This document shows positions 42,623 through 52,903 of a DNA stretch of 53,602 bases, in pieces. The position numbers and the translations under genes are program-made. Numbering within the stretch: position 1 is the first letter of the stretch; each line of letters opens with the position of its first letter. The notes under the pieces are model-generated. The model was not told where the DNA came from. It made no database searches and saw nothing but the letters and a program-made list of their open reading frames with translations. Source of the DNA: Terriglobia bacterium (lineage in GTDB: Bacteria; Acidobacteriota; Terriglobia; Bryobacterales; Bryobacteraceae); contig JAJPHS010000070.1 in the NCBI GenBank assembly GCA_021325175.1, positions 1 through 53,602 of the forward strand. Reading direction: 5' to 3'.

Positions 42623-43990
42623 ATGGTGGCTTCCCCGGTGAACACGGCCGTGGCCGAAACCGGCCGCGCTGAAATTCGCGCGATTCTGCGGCTGGCCGCG
42701 CCGCTGGTTCTGGCCGAAATCGGCTGGATGATGATGGGCGTGGTCGATACCGTGATGGTCGGCCGCGTCGGCGCGAACGCGATCGGCGCGATCAGCATCG
42801 CCACCTCGCTTTTCTATAACATCGGCATCTTCGCCGGAGGATTGCTGTTCGGCCTGGATACGCTGGTTTCGCGCGCCTTCGGCTCAGGCGACCCCGAAGA
42901 GTGCCGGAGTTGGGCGATCCAGGGATTGTGGCTGGCGCTCATGCTGATCCTGCCGGTGATGGGCGTTGTCGAGGCGATCATCCCATTGCTGGGGCGCATG
43001 GGGATCGATCGCGGCGTGCTCGCCGATGCGCAGCCGTACATGCGCGCGATCAATTGGAGCGCCGCGCCGCTGCTGATTTTCTTCGCCCTGCGCCGCTACC
43101 TGCAAGGTCAGCACGTGGTGCGGCCGATTATGTTTTCGCTGGTCACCGCAAATCTGGTGAACATTTTCGGCAACTGGATATTCGTGTTCGGGAATCTGGG
43201 CGCGCCGAAATTGGGCGCCGTCGGCTCGGGATGGTCCACCTGCATTTCCCGCGTGTACATGATGGCGGTGCTGGCCTATGCCGCCTGGCGCCACGATCCC
43301 GGATTGCTAAAGCGCCCATGGCGTCCGGATCCGAAGCGCATTGCCGCGCTGATGGATCTCGGCCTGCCCGCCGCCGCGCAGATGGGATTTGAAATCGCGG
43401 TTTTCTCGACGGTAACGGTGCTGATCGGCCGGCTCAACGCCACGGCTCTCGCAGGCCATCAGATCGCGCTGGCGACGATCAGCACAACGTTTATGGCGCC
43501 GCTGGGTATCAGCGCGGCGGCGGCGGTTCGCGTGGGCACGGCAATCGGACGAGGCGATCCTCGATCGGCCGCGCGCGCCGGATGGACCGCGCTGGCCATG
43601 GGAGGCGGGGTAATGGCGTGCTCGGCCCTGGCGCTGCTGCTCGCGCCGCGGCTGATCGCGGAGCTGTTCACGCCGGAAGCGCCGATCATCGCCGCCGGAG
43701 TAACGCTGCTGCGCATCGCGGCCTTCTTTCAGTTGTTCGACGGCTTGCAGGTGGTCGCCACCGGAGCGCTGCGCGGGGCCGGCGACACGCGCACTCCGAT
43801 GATCTGCCACTTTACCGGCTATTGGGTGATCGGGCTGCCGCTGGGAGCGGTGCTGGCGTTTCCTTACAAGCTCGGCGCGCCCGGACTGTGGATGGGATTG
43901 TCCACCGCGCTGATTCTGATCGGCAGCGTGTTGGTCCTGGTCTGGCGAAGAACCGTCCGGAGGTTATCCGTATCGCAAACCGCAGAGTAA
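42623..43990 (+). CDS. MATE-family efflux transporter
   Basis: This 455-residue protein has about twelve helices and the MATE pattern: LAAPLVLAEIGWMMMGVVDTVMVGRVG, LFGLDTLVSRAFGSGDPEECRSW, GLPAAAQMGFEIAVFSTVTVLIGRL, and ALRGAGDTRTPMICHF in the second half. It exports drugs or metabolites with Na+ or H+. ATG 42623 (MVASPVNTAV) begins the polar N-terminus. It is divergent from yceD with 220 bases between. Confidence 0.9.
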   Translation: MVASPVNTAVAETGRAEIRAILRLAAPLVLAEIGWMMMGVVDTVMVGRVGANAIGAISIATSLFYNIGIFAGGLLFGLDTLVSRAFGSGDPEECRSWAIQGLWLALMLILPVMGVVEAIIPLLGRMGIDRGVLADAQPYMRAINWSAAPLLIFFALRRYLQGQHVVRPIMFSLVTANLVNIFGNWIFVFGNLGAPKLGAVGSGWSTCISRVYMMAVLAYAAWRHDPGLLKRPWRPDPKRIAALMDLGLPAAAQMGFEIAVFSTVTVLIGRLNATALAGHQIALATISTTFMAPLGISAAAAVRVGTAIGRGDPRSAARAGWTALAMGGGVMACSALALLLAPRLIAELFTPEAPIIAAGVTLLRIAAFFQLFDGLQVVATGALRGAGDTRTPMICHFTGYWVIGLPLGAVLAFPYKLGAPGLWMGLSTALILIGSVLVLVWRRTVRRLSVSQTAE

Positions 43991-44092
43991 GCCGCGAAAA
44001 TCAAGGCGTACGGACCCGGCAAACGGCCGGGCGCGGATTTGGCGCGCGGAAGCGGATGCGTAACGTAAGCTCTTTTGCGAAAATCGGAGGGC

Positions 44093-44362
44093 GTGGCGTG
44101 CCTCATCCTCATTTTGATCTTCGCGTTCCCGCGCGTTGCGCTGGCGCTGCTGTTTTTCTTCTCGAATTACCTTCAGCACGCCTATCACGGGATAATTATC
44201 CCCATCCTGGGTTTCATTTTCCTGCCTCTGACGACGCTGTGCTACGCCTGGCTGATCAATTCCGGGATGCCGATCACGGGAGTGAACGCCTTACTGCTCA
44301 TTCTGGCTGTAATTATTGACTTGAGCGGCCACGGCGGCGCTTATTCGAGAAGACGCGGGTGA
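44093..44362 (+). CDS. small membrane protein
   Basis: This protein of about 89 residues has three hydrophobic segments (ACLILILIFAFPRVALALLFFFS, IIIPILGFIFLPLTTLCYAWLI and ALLLILAVIIDLSG) and a basic tail (GAYSRRRG). No family is recognised. GGAGG lies two bases before GTG 44093; an alternative TTG at 44075 lacks a ribosome site. It follows MATE by 102 bases. Confidence 0.6.
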   Translation: MACLILILIFAFPRVALALLFFFSNYLQHAYHGIIIPILGFIFLPLTTLCYAWLINSGMPITGVNALLLILAVIIDLSGHGGAYSRRRG

Positions 44363-44437
44363 AACTGCGCGGCGGAACTGGCGGCCGTTTGCCGACGCCG
44401 CGTATTACGTTTTTAAAATTCGTGCTATGCTGGGGCC

Positions 44438-47400
44438 ATGGCGCGCGATTTTCGGACCGGCGGCGCGGGAAGGGCCGCCTGCCTCTTCCTTTTTGCGTGC
44501 ATCTGGGCGCGGGGTTTCGCCGGAGGCAGCGTTTCCGGCGTGATCCGGGATGTTCAGGGCGCTCCGATCGCCGGCGCGCGGCTCACGCTGGTCAACATCG
44601 CGCTGCACTCCGAGTATCAGGCCAATTCGGACGCGCGGGGATTTTATTCCTTCCCCGCCGTTCCCCCCGGCCGCTACGAGCTGAACGCGCAAAAGGCGGG
44701 ATTCGCGCCGAAAAAAGGATCAAACCTCACCGTGGATGTCGATTCCGCCATCACGCTGAATTTCACGTTGGAAATCCAGACCCGGCTGGAATCCGTCACG
44801 GTGAGCGAGACGGAAGCAAACGTTCAAACCGAGGTCGATACGGTGGCCACACATCTGGGCGAGATTGTTTCCGGCGCTCAGATGGAGGCGCTGCCGCTCA
44901 ATGGCCGCAGCTATACGGATTTGCTGGCAATCCAGCCCGGCGTCATCCCAGTGAGCACCCTGACGCCGGCGTCCGTAATCATGGCGGGAGTCACCGGGAC
45001 CATCAATCCATCGGGCGATCTTAATCCCGGCGATGTCTCGATTGACGGGCAGCGCGAGTCTTCCAACGGCTTCATGGTGAACGGCGTGGACGTGCGGGAG
45101 CACATGAACGGCGGAACATCGGTGATCCCCAACCTTGATTCCATTCAGGAATTTCGCGTTCTTACCAACAACTTCGATCCGGAGTACGGAAACTACAACG
45201 GCGGAATCGTCAACGTGGTTACCAAATCGGGCAGCAACGCCGTTCACGGCGATTTATTCGAATTTCTGCGCAACACCGATCTCGACAGCCGCAACTTTTT
45301 CGACGCGAGCCGCGGCGCTTATCAGCAAAATCAGTTCGGGGGCGCGGGCGGCGGCCCGATCCTGAAGAACAAAATTTTCTTCTTCCTGGATTATCAAGGC
45401 ACGCGCACCAGGCAGGGGATCGAATCCTCCGCCGTAACCGTTCCCTCGCTTGCCGAGCGCGGCGGCGAGTTCAGCGACGCCGCCAAGACATTGACGGGAA
45501 CGGTCAGCGGTCCAAATATCGCCAGCCTGCTCACCAGCGAACTCGGCTACGGCGTTACGGTGGGAGAGCGCTACGATTCGCCCGATTGCACCAGCACGCA
45601 GCAGTGTGTTTTTCCGAATGCGGCAATTCCCCAGCGCGCCTGGTCGGCGCCGGCCCGCGATCTGCTGAAGTACATTCCAGCGCCGAATCTGGGATCGAAT
45701 CAGTTCACGACCTCCGCTTTCCCGGAGTCGGTGCGCGACGATAAGGCGGGAAGCCGCCTGGATGCGAACACCCGCTGGGGCCAGCTTTCCGGATATTACT
45801 TCATTGATAATTACACGCTGGATAATCCCTACCCGGCGCAGCAGGGTGGCGCGACGATTCCGGGATTCGACGCATTGACGATCGGCGAAGCGCAGCAGTG
45901 GTCGCTCGCCCAGACCAGGATACTCGGCGCGACCGCGTTGAACGAGCTGCGCGCGGGCTTTCTGCGAAACGCCAACAACATCGGCCAGCCGCATGGCGGG
46001 GCCGGAGTGCCGCTCGCCTCGCAGGGCTTTATTACCGGCCAGGGGACGCCGGGCATCGTGATTCAAGCGCCGCAGTTTGAAGGCGTCGAGAACATCGTCT
46101 TTCCGTCGTTCGTGATGGGGGTTCCGGCGACGAATCTTCATCAGTGGAACAATACGCTTTATTTGAGCGACACATTTTCCAAGGTTCGGGGCGCTCATAC
46201 GCTGAAATTCGGCGCGCAATTCCACAACGATCAGGTGAACGAGGATCCCAACGCGACGTTCAACGGGACATTCAGTATTGAAGGGACGGAAACCGGCAAC
46301 GCGTTCGCCGACTTTTTGCTCGGTTTTCCGAGCAATTTTACGCAGACCAGCGGCCGCCGCTTTTACCTTCGCGATCGCTACGCCGGCGCCTTTGCGCAGG
46401 ATAGCTGGCGCGCGGGCGCCCATCTCGCGCTGAATTTCGGAGTGCGCTGGGATTTTATCCGCCCCTGGTCGGAAAAATACAACAACATCCAGACCATCAT
46501 TCCAGGCGAGCAGTCCGTGCTGTTTCCGAACGCGCCGCCTGGTCTCGTAGTGCCGGGCGATCCGGGCGTTCCCGCTACGCTCTCGCCTGCGCGAAGCGAT
46601 AATTTCGCCCCTCGCATCGGCTTGGCGTACTCGCCCAATTTCAAGAACAGCGTTGCGCGAAAAATTTTGGGCGATGGCGAAAAGAGCAGTATTCGCGCGA
46701 GTTATGGCATTTTTTACACCGCTTTTCCCGGATTGAGCGCCGGAATCGACTATGGGGTGCCGCCGTTCGGCTACAACTACCTGAGTCCGGGGCCGCCGCT
46801 TTTGGCGGCGCCGTTCATCAATGCCGCGAGCGGCACCGAAAACACCGATCCTTTCCCTCTGACGTTTCCGCCGGCGAATGTTTCGGCTTCGAATCCGTAT
46901 CGCGGATTCGACTTCGCGGCGGCGACTCCGATCTCGGCCGTTCCTTTCTTCTGGCATCGGAACAGCGTCCCCTATACGGAGAATTTTATGTTCTCGATCC
47001 AGCGGCAGATCTCCGGGCGGGCGCTGCTGACTGTAAGTTACGCCGGCAATCAGGGGCATCATTTGCTGGTGCTGGTTCCGGCAAATACTGGCGATCCGGC
47101 GCTGTGCCTGGCGCTGAGCAAACCCGCCGATGTCGCGCCGGGCAGTGCGACCTGTGGACCGTTCGGCGAGGACGCGACGTACGTAACGGCCGCGGGCAAC
47201 GTGATTCACGGCACTCGCGCCGGGTTGGGGCCGAACTACGGCATGGATACGGAGCAGAAAACGATCGGAAATTCGAATTACAACGCGCTCGAAGTAAACC
47301 TGCGCTATACACTGGGCAGCCGCGCGACGGTGCTTGCCGGATATACGTATTCAAAGTCGATCGACGACGCGTCGAATCTGGGCGAGGATGTGAATCCGTT

Positions 47401-47989
47401 CAATATGCGGCTGTCGCGCGCGATCTCTTCCTGGGACATGACCCACAACTTCGTGGCGACCTACACCTGGAATCTTCCCTTCGAACGAATCTTCCGGTTG
47501 AACCGCCTCACGCGCGGCTGGAGCGTTTCCGGCGCCACGCGATTCAGCACCGGTCTGCCGGTCACGCTTTACGATAATTCCGACCGGTCCCTGCTCGGAA
47601 CCCTGGGCAACGGAGTCAATAATCAATTGATCGACGTTCCGCAAGTTTTACCAGGGCCGCTGATGATCCACACCGATCCCCGCGATGGCCGGCCCGTTTT
47701 TAATACCGCGGTTTTGGTTCCCGAAACTCCGGGGCAGCTCGGCGACGCGGGCCGGAGGATTTTTCACGGCCCGGGATTTGAGAATTTCGACGTGCAGCTT
47801 AGTAAAACCGTCGCGCTGGGCGAATCACGTTTTCTCGACCTGCGCGTGGAGGCGTTTAACGTTTTCAATCACGCGCAGTTTTATGGCGCGGCCGCCGTGG
47901 ATGGCGAAGTGAACGATCCGAATTTCGGGCGCGTGGTAAGCGCCGCCGCTCCACGGCTGTTACAGCTTGCGGCGAAATTCCGATTTTAA
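44438..47989 (+). CDS. TonB-dependent-receptor-like protein (Oar type) 1
   Basis: This 1183-residue outer-membrane protein has a signal, then a carboxypeptidase-regulatory-like domain (GSVSGVIRDVQGAPIAGARLTLVN ... YSFPAVPPGRYELNAQKAGF, residues about 30-110), a plug (ALPLNGRSYTDLLAIQPGV, VNGVDVREHMNGG, FDPEYGNYNGGIVNVVTKSGSN) and a barrel ending in Phe (LAAKFRF), as expected for an outer-membrane barrel. Large Oar-like receptors are numerous in Acidobacteriota; ligands are unknown. No TonB box or SusD partner is visible. It is separated by 294 bases from the second copy. Confidence 0.88.
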   Translation: MARDFRTGGAGRAACLFLFACIWARGFAGGSVSGVIRDVQGAPIAGARLTLVNIALHSEYQANSDARGFYSFPAVPPGRYELNAQKAGFAPKKGSNLTVDVDSAITLNFTLEIQTRLESVTVSETEANVQTEVDTVATHLGEIVSGAQMEALPLNGRSYTDLLAIQPGVIPVSTLTPASVIMAGVTGTINPSGDLNPGDVSIDGQRESSNGFMVNGVDVREHMNGGTSVIPNLDSIQEFRVLTNNFDPEYGNYNGGIVNVVTKSGSNAVHGDLFEFLRNTDLDSRNFFDASRGAYQQNQFGGAGGGPILKNKIFFFLDYQGTRTRQGIESSAVTVPSLAERGGEFSDAAKTLTGTVSGPNIASLLTSELGYGVTVGERYDSPDCTSTQQCVFPNAAIPQRAWSAPARDLLKYIPAPNLGSNQFTTSAFPESVRDDKAGSRLDANTRWGQLSGYYFIDNYTLDNPYPAQQGGATIPGFDALTIGEAQQWSLAQTRILGATALNELRAGFLRNANNIGQPHGGAGVPLASQGFITGQGTPGIVIQAPQFEGVENIVFPSFVMGVPATNLHQWNNTLYLSDTFSKVRGAHTLKFGAQFHNDQVNEDPNATFNGTFSIEGTETGNAFADFLLGFPSNFTQTSGRRFYLRDRYAGAFAQDSWRAGAHLALNFGVRWDFIRPWSEKYNNIQTIIPGEQSVLFPNAPPGLVVPGDPGVPATLSPARSDNFAPRIGLAYSPNFKNSVARKILGDGEKSSIRASYGIFYTAFPGLSAGIDYGVPPFGYNYLSPGPPLLAAPFINAASGTENTDPFPLTFPPANVSASNPYRGFDFAAATPISAVPFFWHRNSVPYTENFMFSIQRQISGRALLTVSYAGNQGHHLLVLVPANTGDPALCLALSKPADVAPGSATCGPFGEDATYVTAAGNVIHGTRAGLGPNYGMDTEQKTIGNSNYNALEVNLRYTLGSRATVLAGYTYSKSIDDASNLGEDVNPFNMRLSRAISSWDMTHNFVATYTWNLPFERIFRLNRLTRGWSVSGATRFSTGLPVTLYDNSDRSLLGTLGNGVNNQLIDVPQVLPGPLMIHTDPRDGRPVFNTAVLVPETPGQLGDAGRRIFHGPGFENFDVQLSKTVALGESRFLDLRVEAFNVFNHAQFYGAAAVDGEVNDPNFGRVVSAAAPRLLQLAAKFRF

Positions 47990-48283
47990 ACGCGCGCGCA
48001 AAGTATCGTATCCGCCCGGATCAACGCTGGAGTTCCGAGTCACGGAGCCGCCGGCTGAACGGAATCCTGGTTTCCATGTCGAGTTGGGGCAATCCGCCCG
48101 GTCCGTAGATCACCCGCGATCACGAGTGCATCGCGCGGATGTGCCAAACGGAAAACGGCGGCGAGGTTACAAACTGGTTAATCCTGTACCAGAGCTAGAT
48201 TCGTACAAGATTTTTCGCGGTGCTGCACTTACAATATCGCATACGAGGCAGGGACTGCGGCCGTCCGGCCGGAGGGTCATCTT
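47990..48283. other. 294-base gap between the receptor genes
   Basis: No gene, strong terminator or tRNA is visible. TACAAT (48230-48235) resembles a -10 element about 50 bases before the second receptor, but I find no -35 box. Confidence 0.4.
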
Positions 48284-51200
48284 ATGGTGAAAAATCGGAT
48301 TTTCGCTTGGTTTGTTTTGACCGGAGCATACGCGCTGGCGCAGGTCGGCACGGCTTCGATTCGCGGGGCTGTCACCGATCCGACGGGCGCCGTGATCCCC
48401 AGCGCCAAAGTCAGCGTGAAAAATGTCCAAACCGGCGTGACTACGTCGCTGACCACCGACGCTGATGGCCGCTACGTCGCTCCGACGCTGGCCGTGGGCT
48501 CTTACGATATCCAGGTGCAGGCGCAAGGCTTTGAAACCGCCGTCCGGCGCAATATTGTGATCGCCGTCGGCGAGCAGCGCGAGGTGAATATTTCGCTGGC
48601 GGTCGGCCAGATGTCGCAGGAAGTGGCGGTGCAGGAAAGCGTGGCTGCGGTGGATACCTCGACTTCGAGCGTCACCGGGCTGATCAATCAGCAGCAGATG
48701 CGCGATCTGCCGCTCAACGGCCGTAACTTCGAGCAGTTGATCGCGTTGACGCCGGGGACTGTGCCGGTGACCAACGCCGCGTCCTCGGCTTACATCGGGC
48801 GCTCGATCACTTATTCGTACGCCGGCGCGCGCCCGGTCGGCCAGGAAGAGATGATCGACGGCCAGGATATTCAGGATTTCTGGGGCCACGGCTCCGGCGC
48901 GGCGGTTCTCGGGACGTCGCTTGGCGTCGACGCCATCGCGGAATTTCAGACCTATACCAGCACGGCCAGCGCGCAGTTTGGCGGGGCCAACGGCGGATTG
49001 AACGCCGTCACCCGATCGGGGACGAACAATTTGCACGGATCGGCATATTATTTCGCGCGCAACTCGGTATTCGACGCGAATCCGTATTTTGTTCCGTCCA
49101 CCGGCAAGCCGGCGTTTGAGCGCAATCAGTACGGCGGCACGATCGGCGGCCCGATCAAGAAGAACAAGATGTTTTTCTTTGCCAATTACGAAGGCTTGCG
49201 CCAAACGCTGGGCGAAACGCCGGTGGTGACGATTCCCAATCAGGCGGCCCGCACGGAGGCGCAGAATTATGCCGCGACGCTGGTTCCGGGCAGCGCCCAG
49301 GCGAACGCGGAACAGGTGGTGCTGAACGCTTTAAACGCAATCCCGCTTCCTTCTGCCGGCGCGACCAATCTCGGCAACGGCACTTCCCAGGAGGTCCTGA
49401 GCGGCAATCAGACCGGCGTTGAAAACTACGTGCTCGGCCGCTGGGATTACACGCTTTCCGCGAAAGATACCATCTGGTACCGCATCATCTACGATCACGC
49501 CACCCTTTCCGAGCCGTTCGCCGCCAACAGCATCGGCCTTTATCCGCAAAGCGCGTTCGATCACAATCAGTTTCAAAATGTCGGCTGGACGCGGAACATC
49601 TCGGCGACCCTGATCAATCAGGCCAACTTCAATTTCACGCGGACGGCTCAGGTGGGTAACACGCCGACGACCATCAAGCCTTTCTCCTGCAATCCCACCA
49701 ACGTCTACGATTGTTTCTTCAGCGTCCCGGGCCTGTCTTCCGATTTCGGCCTCAACACGCCGACCGCGCCGATTTTCGATTACATCCAGAACAAATTCGA
49801 GCCTCGCGATCAGATCCTCTGGGTCAAGGGCGGCCACTCGATTTCGATCGGCGGTTTTGTGAACCGCATCCGCACGCTGACCAGCACGCCTGTAAATCCC
49901 GGCGGCAATTATTATTTCTCCTCCTGGGGATACAGCGCCAGCGGGACGCCGTCGGCCAACTCGTTCCTTACCGGCCAGCCGTATCAGTTCGTGGGCGCGC
50001 TTCCCGGATTGGCCGACAGCGCCCGCAATTTCCGCGAAACCGACGTGATCGGCTTCATTCAGGACGACTGGAAGGCGCTGAAGAACCTCACGGTCAATCT
50101 CGGCCTGCGCTATTCCTGGGCGAGCAATCCTTACGACATCAGCAACGATCTGTACGCGTTCGTTCAACCCTATGCGTCGCAGACGAGCTACGTGAACGTG
50201 CCGCACGCCTTCCAATCGAATCCCAACGGCAAAAACTTCGATCCGCGCATCGGGCTGGCGTGGTCGCCTTTCAGCGACAACAAGACCGCGGTTCGCGTTG
50301 GAGCCGCGCTGATCCATTATTTGTGGCAGCCGCGCGATTACGGAGTGGGCTACAACTTTTCGCCGCCGTTCAATCAGGTCGCGGTAGCCTATCCGGCGTT
50401 TACGCTTCCGGTGAAATTCGTCTGCACCGCGTCGGCGGCGCAGTGCACGCCGACGCAGCCCTCCATTCACGACGCGATCGGCTACAACATCACCACCGTT
50501 CCTTATGTGATCCAGTACAGCGCCAACGTGCAGCATGAAATCGGCGGCGTGGTGCTCAGCGCCGGCATTCTGGCATCGGAAAGCTCGCATCTGGCCGATA
50601 TGGTGGAGCTCAACCCGCAGATCTATTCCGGAACCAGGCAGAATCCGGTGTTCGCGACGCTGCAAACCGTCAACGGCGCGCAGACGCTGGTGTCGAATCC
50701 GCGCATCAATCCGAATTTCGGGATGATGGGTGAGATTATGCCGTGGGCGCATGCCAGCTATCACGCCTATCAGTTCCAGGCCAACAAGGCCCTCAGCCAC
50801 GGATTGCAGTTCCAGGCCAACTACACCAATTCGCGCTGCTATGACGACGGCTCCGGCGCTTACGCCGTGGATGGCGGCGGCGGCGTGAGCCCTCTGCCGC
50901 CCTATCCGCTGTCGCGCAACAACGGCAATTGCAGCTTCGACCGCCGCAACAATTTTTCAATCAACGCCGTCTACGAGCTTCCCTTTCACGGCCATCGCTG
51001 GAGCGAAGGCTGGCAGATTTCGAACCTGTTCGGCTTCCACACCGGCCTGCCGTTTACCGTGGTCTGCGGATTCGACTGCCTCGGACTCGGCGAGCAGAAC
51101 AGCGCCAATTACGTCAACATCAATCCGGGGGTCGATCTGAGCAAGGTGGTGCAGCCCGGCAACATCAATCATTACTTCAACACCGCGGATTTCAGCCTGC

Positions 51201-51496
51201 AGCCGCTGGGCACCCTGGGCAATGAGAACCGGTTCATGTTCTACGGACCCTCGCTCGCCGACGACGATCTCGCGCTGGTGAAGAACACGAAAATTCGCGA
51301 AAACATGAACCTTCAGCTCCGGTTTGAGGCGTTCAACATCGCCAATCATCCGAATTTTTCCAATCCGAGCACCGGCCTCTACACCGGTCCCACCTCGCCG
51401 AGCCCGACGGCGGGCAAGATCACCAGCACGATTTCGGCTCAGGGCGGCTTACCCAGCTCGCGCCAGTTGCAGTTCGCCATGCGCTTCCAGTTCTGA
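48284..51496 (+). CDS. TonB-dependent-receptor-like protein (Oar type) 2
   Basis: This 1070-residue outer-membrane protein has a signal peptide, a carboxypeptidase-regulatory-like domain (GTASIRGAVTDPTGAVIPSAKVSVKN ... YVAPTLAVGSYDIQVQAQGF), a plug (MRDLPLNGRNFEQLIALTPG, EEMIDGQDIQDFWG, FGGANGGLNAVTRSGTNNLHGSAYYFARNSVFDANPYF) and a barrel ending FAMRFQF. It has the same plan as the first but is clearly divergent, so not a recent duplication. Its ligand is unknown. Confidence 0.88.
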   Translation: MVKNRIFAWFVLTGAYALAQVGTASIRGAVTDPTGAVIPSAKVSVKNVQTGVTTSLTTDADGRYVAPTLAVGSYDIQVQAQGFETAVRRNIVIAVGEQREVNISLAVGQMSQEVAVQESVAAVDTSTSSVTGLINQQQMRDLPLNGRNFEQLIALTPGTVPVTNAASSAYIGRSITYSYAGARPVGQEEMIDGQDIQDFWGHGSGAAVLGTSLGVDAIAEFQTYTSTASAQFGGANGGLNAVTRSGTNNLHGSAYYFARNSVFDANPYFVPSTGKPAFERNQYGGTIGGPIKKNKMFFFANYEGLRQTLGETPVVTIPNQAARTEAQNYAATLVPGSAQANAEQVVLNALNAIPLPSAGATNLGNGTSQEVLSGNQTGVENYVLGRWDYTLSAKDTIWYRIIYDHATLSEPFAANSIGLYPQSAFDHNQFQNVGWTRNISATLINQANFNFTRTAQVGNTPTTIKPFSCNPTNVYDCFFSVPGLSSDFGLNTPTAPIFDYIQNKFEPRDQILWVKGGHSISIGGFVNRIRTLTSTPVNPGGNYYFSSWGYSASGTPSANSFLTGQPYQFVGALPGLADSARNFRETDVIGFIQDDWKALKNLTVNLGLRYSWASNPYDISNDLYAFVQPYASQTSYVNVPHAFQSNPNGKNFDPRIGLAWSPFSDNKTAVRVGAALIHYLWQPRDYGVGYNFSPPFNQVAVAYPAFTLPVKFVCTASAAQCTPTQPSIHDAIGYNITTVPYVIQYSANVQHEIGGVVLSAGILASESSHLADMVELNPQIYSGTRQNPVFATLQTVNGAQTLVSNPRINPNFGMMGEIMPWAHASYHAYQFQANKALSHGLQFQANYTNSRCYDDGSGAYAVDGGGGVSPLPPYPLSRNNGNCSFDRRNNFSINAVYELPFHGHRWSEGWQISNLFGFHTGLPFTVVCGFDCLGLGEQNSANYVNINPGVDLSKVVQPGNINHYFNTADFSLQPLGTLGNENRFMFYGPSLADDDLALVKNTKIRENMNLQLRFEAFNIANHPNFSNPSTGLYTGPTSPSPTAGKITSTISAQGGLPSSRQLQFAMRFQF

Positions 51497-51566
51497 TATG
51501 GGGAAGCCGCGACTCGCTATACTACGGCGGGGAAGAGATTTTCGCCATTCGAGTTGAACTAAATCC

Positions 51567-52394
51567 ATGAGATTCCTCCGATTCCTGGTTCCGGCCGTGG
51601 CGCTGGCCGGAACCGTTGCCGCGCAGGCGCCCAATTACGAGATTTACGCGATCAAATACGCCACGCTGAAGCAGTTTCCGCTCGGCGGATTGGTCGAAGG
51701 CGAAAGCCGGAATACCAGGCTCGATATCGGGATGTACATTTTCCTGATCAAGGGCGGAGGAAAAAACATTTTGTTCGACTGCGGTTTTTACCGGCCGCAG
51801 TTCCTGCGGCAGTGGAAGCCGGCCGATTACGAGATTCCGTCGGCCGCTGTGGAGCGCATGGGCCTCAAGGCCGCTGACATCAGCGACGTGATCATCAGCC
51901 ATATCCATTGGGATCACGCCGACGGATTTGATCTGTTTCCCAACGCGAAAATCTGGATCCAGAAGGAAGAGGTCGAATATTACGCGGGGGAGGCGTTCAA
52001 CGGCAAAAAGCGGTCAGCGGCAGATCCCGATGACATCGTCGGCATCGTGCGGATGAACACGGAGGGCCGCGTCGGCCTGGTCCCCGGCGACGCCCAGGAA
52101 TTTCTGCCCGGCATCACCGCCTATATCGGCGGCAAGCACACTTACCAATCGCAGTTCATCACGGTGAAGACCGCGGCCGGCAACGTCGTTTTGGCCAGCG
52201 ATAATGTCTACCTGTACATGAATCTTGAAAAACACAAGCCGATCGCACAATCGCTCGACAAGGAATCGAATCTGCGCGCGCAGGATCGAATGAAGGACCT
52301 GGCGGCGAATCCGAAGCTGATCGTGCCCGGCCACGATCCGGCCATCATGAATAATTTCCCGGAAGCGGCGCCGGGCGTGGTTAAGATTCAGTAA
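51567..52394 (+). CDS. secreted MBL-fold lactonase-like hydrolase
   Basis: This 275-residue protein has a signal peptide (RFLRFLVPAVALAGTVAAQAP) and an MBL-fold metal site: HIHWDHADG (the HxHxDH motif), the H in IGGKHTYQSQF, the Asp in VVLASDNVYLY and the late His in VPGHDPAIM. This pattern fits N-acyl-homoserine lactonase-like enzymes (AttM/AiiA relatives). An exported version could act on lactones from neighbours. It follows the second receptor by 70 bases. The substrate is not shown by sequence. Confidence 0.82.
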   Translation: MRFLRFLVPAVALAGTVAAQAPNYEIYAIKYATLKQFPLGGLVEGESRNTRLDIGMYIFLIKGGGKNILFDCGFYRPQFLRQWKPADYEIPSAAVERMGLKAADISDVIISHIHWDHADGFDLFPNAKIWIQKEEVEYYAGEAFNGKKRSAADPDDIVGIVRMNTEGRVGLVPGDAQEFLPGITAYIGGKHTYQSQFITVKTAAGNVVLASDNVYLYMNLEKHKPIAQSLDKESNLRAQDRMKDLAANPKLIVPGHDPAIMNNFPEAAPGVVKIQ

Positions 52395-52452
52395 TTCATC
52401 GGCTCACCGCGCGCGCCCGCCGCTCCGGGATAATGGGTTCGGAGGACCTGCC

Positions 52453-52845
52453 ATGAATCGAATTTTTACACTGAGCGTTATGATCGTCGCCTTAGGCTTG
52501 ACCGCCGCCGCGCAGGATTGGTATCACCAGCGCGACGAGCGCTTCCGCGGCGAGCGTTGGCGATCCCACCTGTTCGCGGAAGTGCGAACCGATCTGGATC
52601 ACGTCTGGAACGGCCGCGCCGCCGATCGCGAACGCGAGCGCCTCGCAAGAACCGAGCAGGAATTGAGCCAGCTTCAGGCAGATCTGGATCATGGCCGCTG
52701 GGACAACGGCATTTTGAACGACGTGATCGACTCCATTCAGAAATCGTCGAACGACGAGCGTCTCGCGCCGCGCGACCGTGACATTCTGGCTGACGATCTA
52801 CGCCGTCTCCACGAATTTCAGGACCAGCATAATCGCAAGCATTAA
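52453..52845 (+). CDS. small secreted helical protein
   Basis: This 130-residue protein has a signal peptide (IFTLSVMIVALGLTAAAQD) and a charged, helical mature part (ERLARTEQELSQLQADLDHG ... DRDILADDLRRLHEFQDQHNRKH) that looks like a coiled coil. I do not recognise a family. It ends before the convergent exporter gene. Confidence 0.65.
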   Translation: MNRIFTLSVMIVALGLTAAAQDWYHQRDERFRGERWRSHLFAEVRTDLDHVWNGRAADRERERLARTEQELSQLQADLDHGRWDNGILNDVIDSIQKSSNDERLAPRDRDILADDLRRLHEFQDQHNRKH

Positions 52846-52903
52846 AGCTTCGAGCGGCCAAGATGTTTCGAGCGGGATGAATTTCGCCCTTTAATACAAA
52901 AGG

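Noticed and set aside
45254..47209. 651-residue minus-strand frame
   Set aside because: Shadow of the first TonB-receptor-like gene, with Arg-rich, domain-free sequence.
49331..50800. 489-residue minus-strand frame
   Set aside because: Shadow of the second receptor gene, with the same skewed composition.
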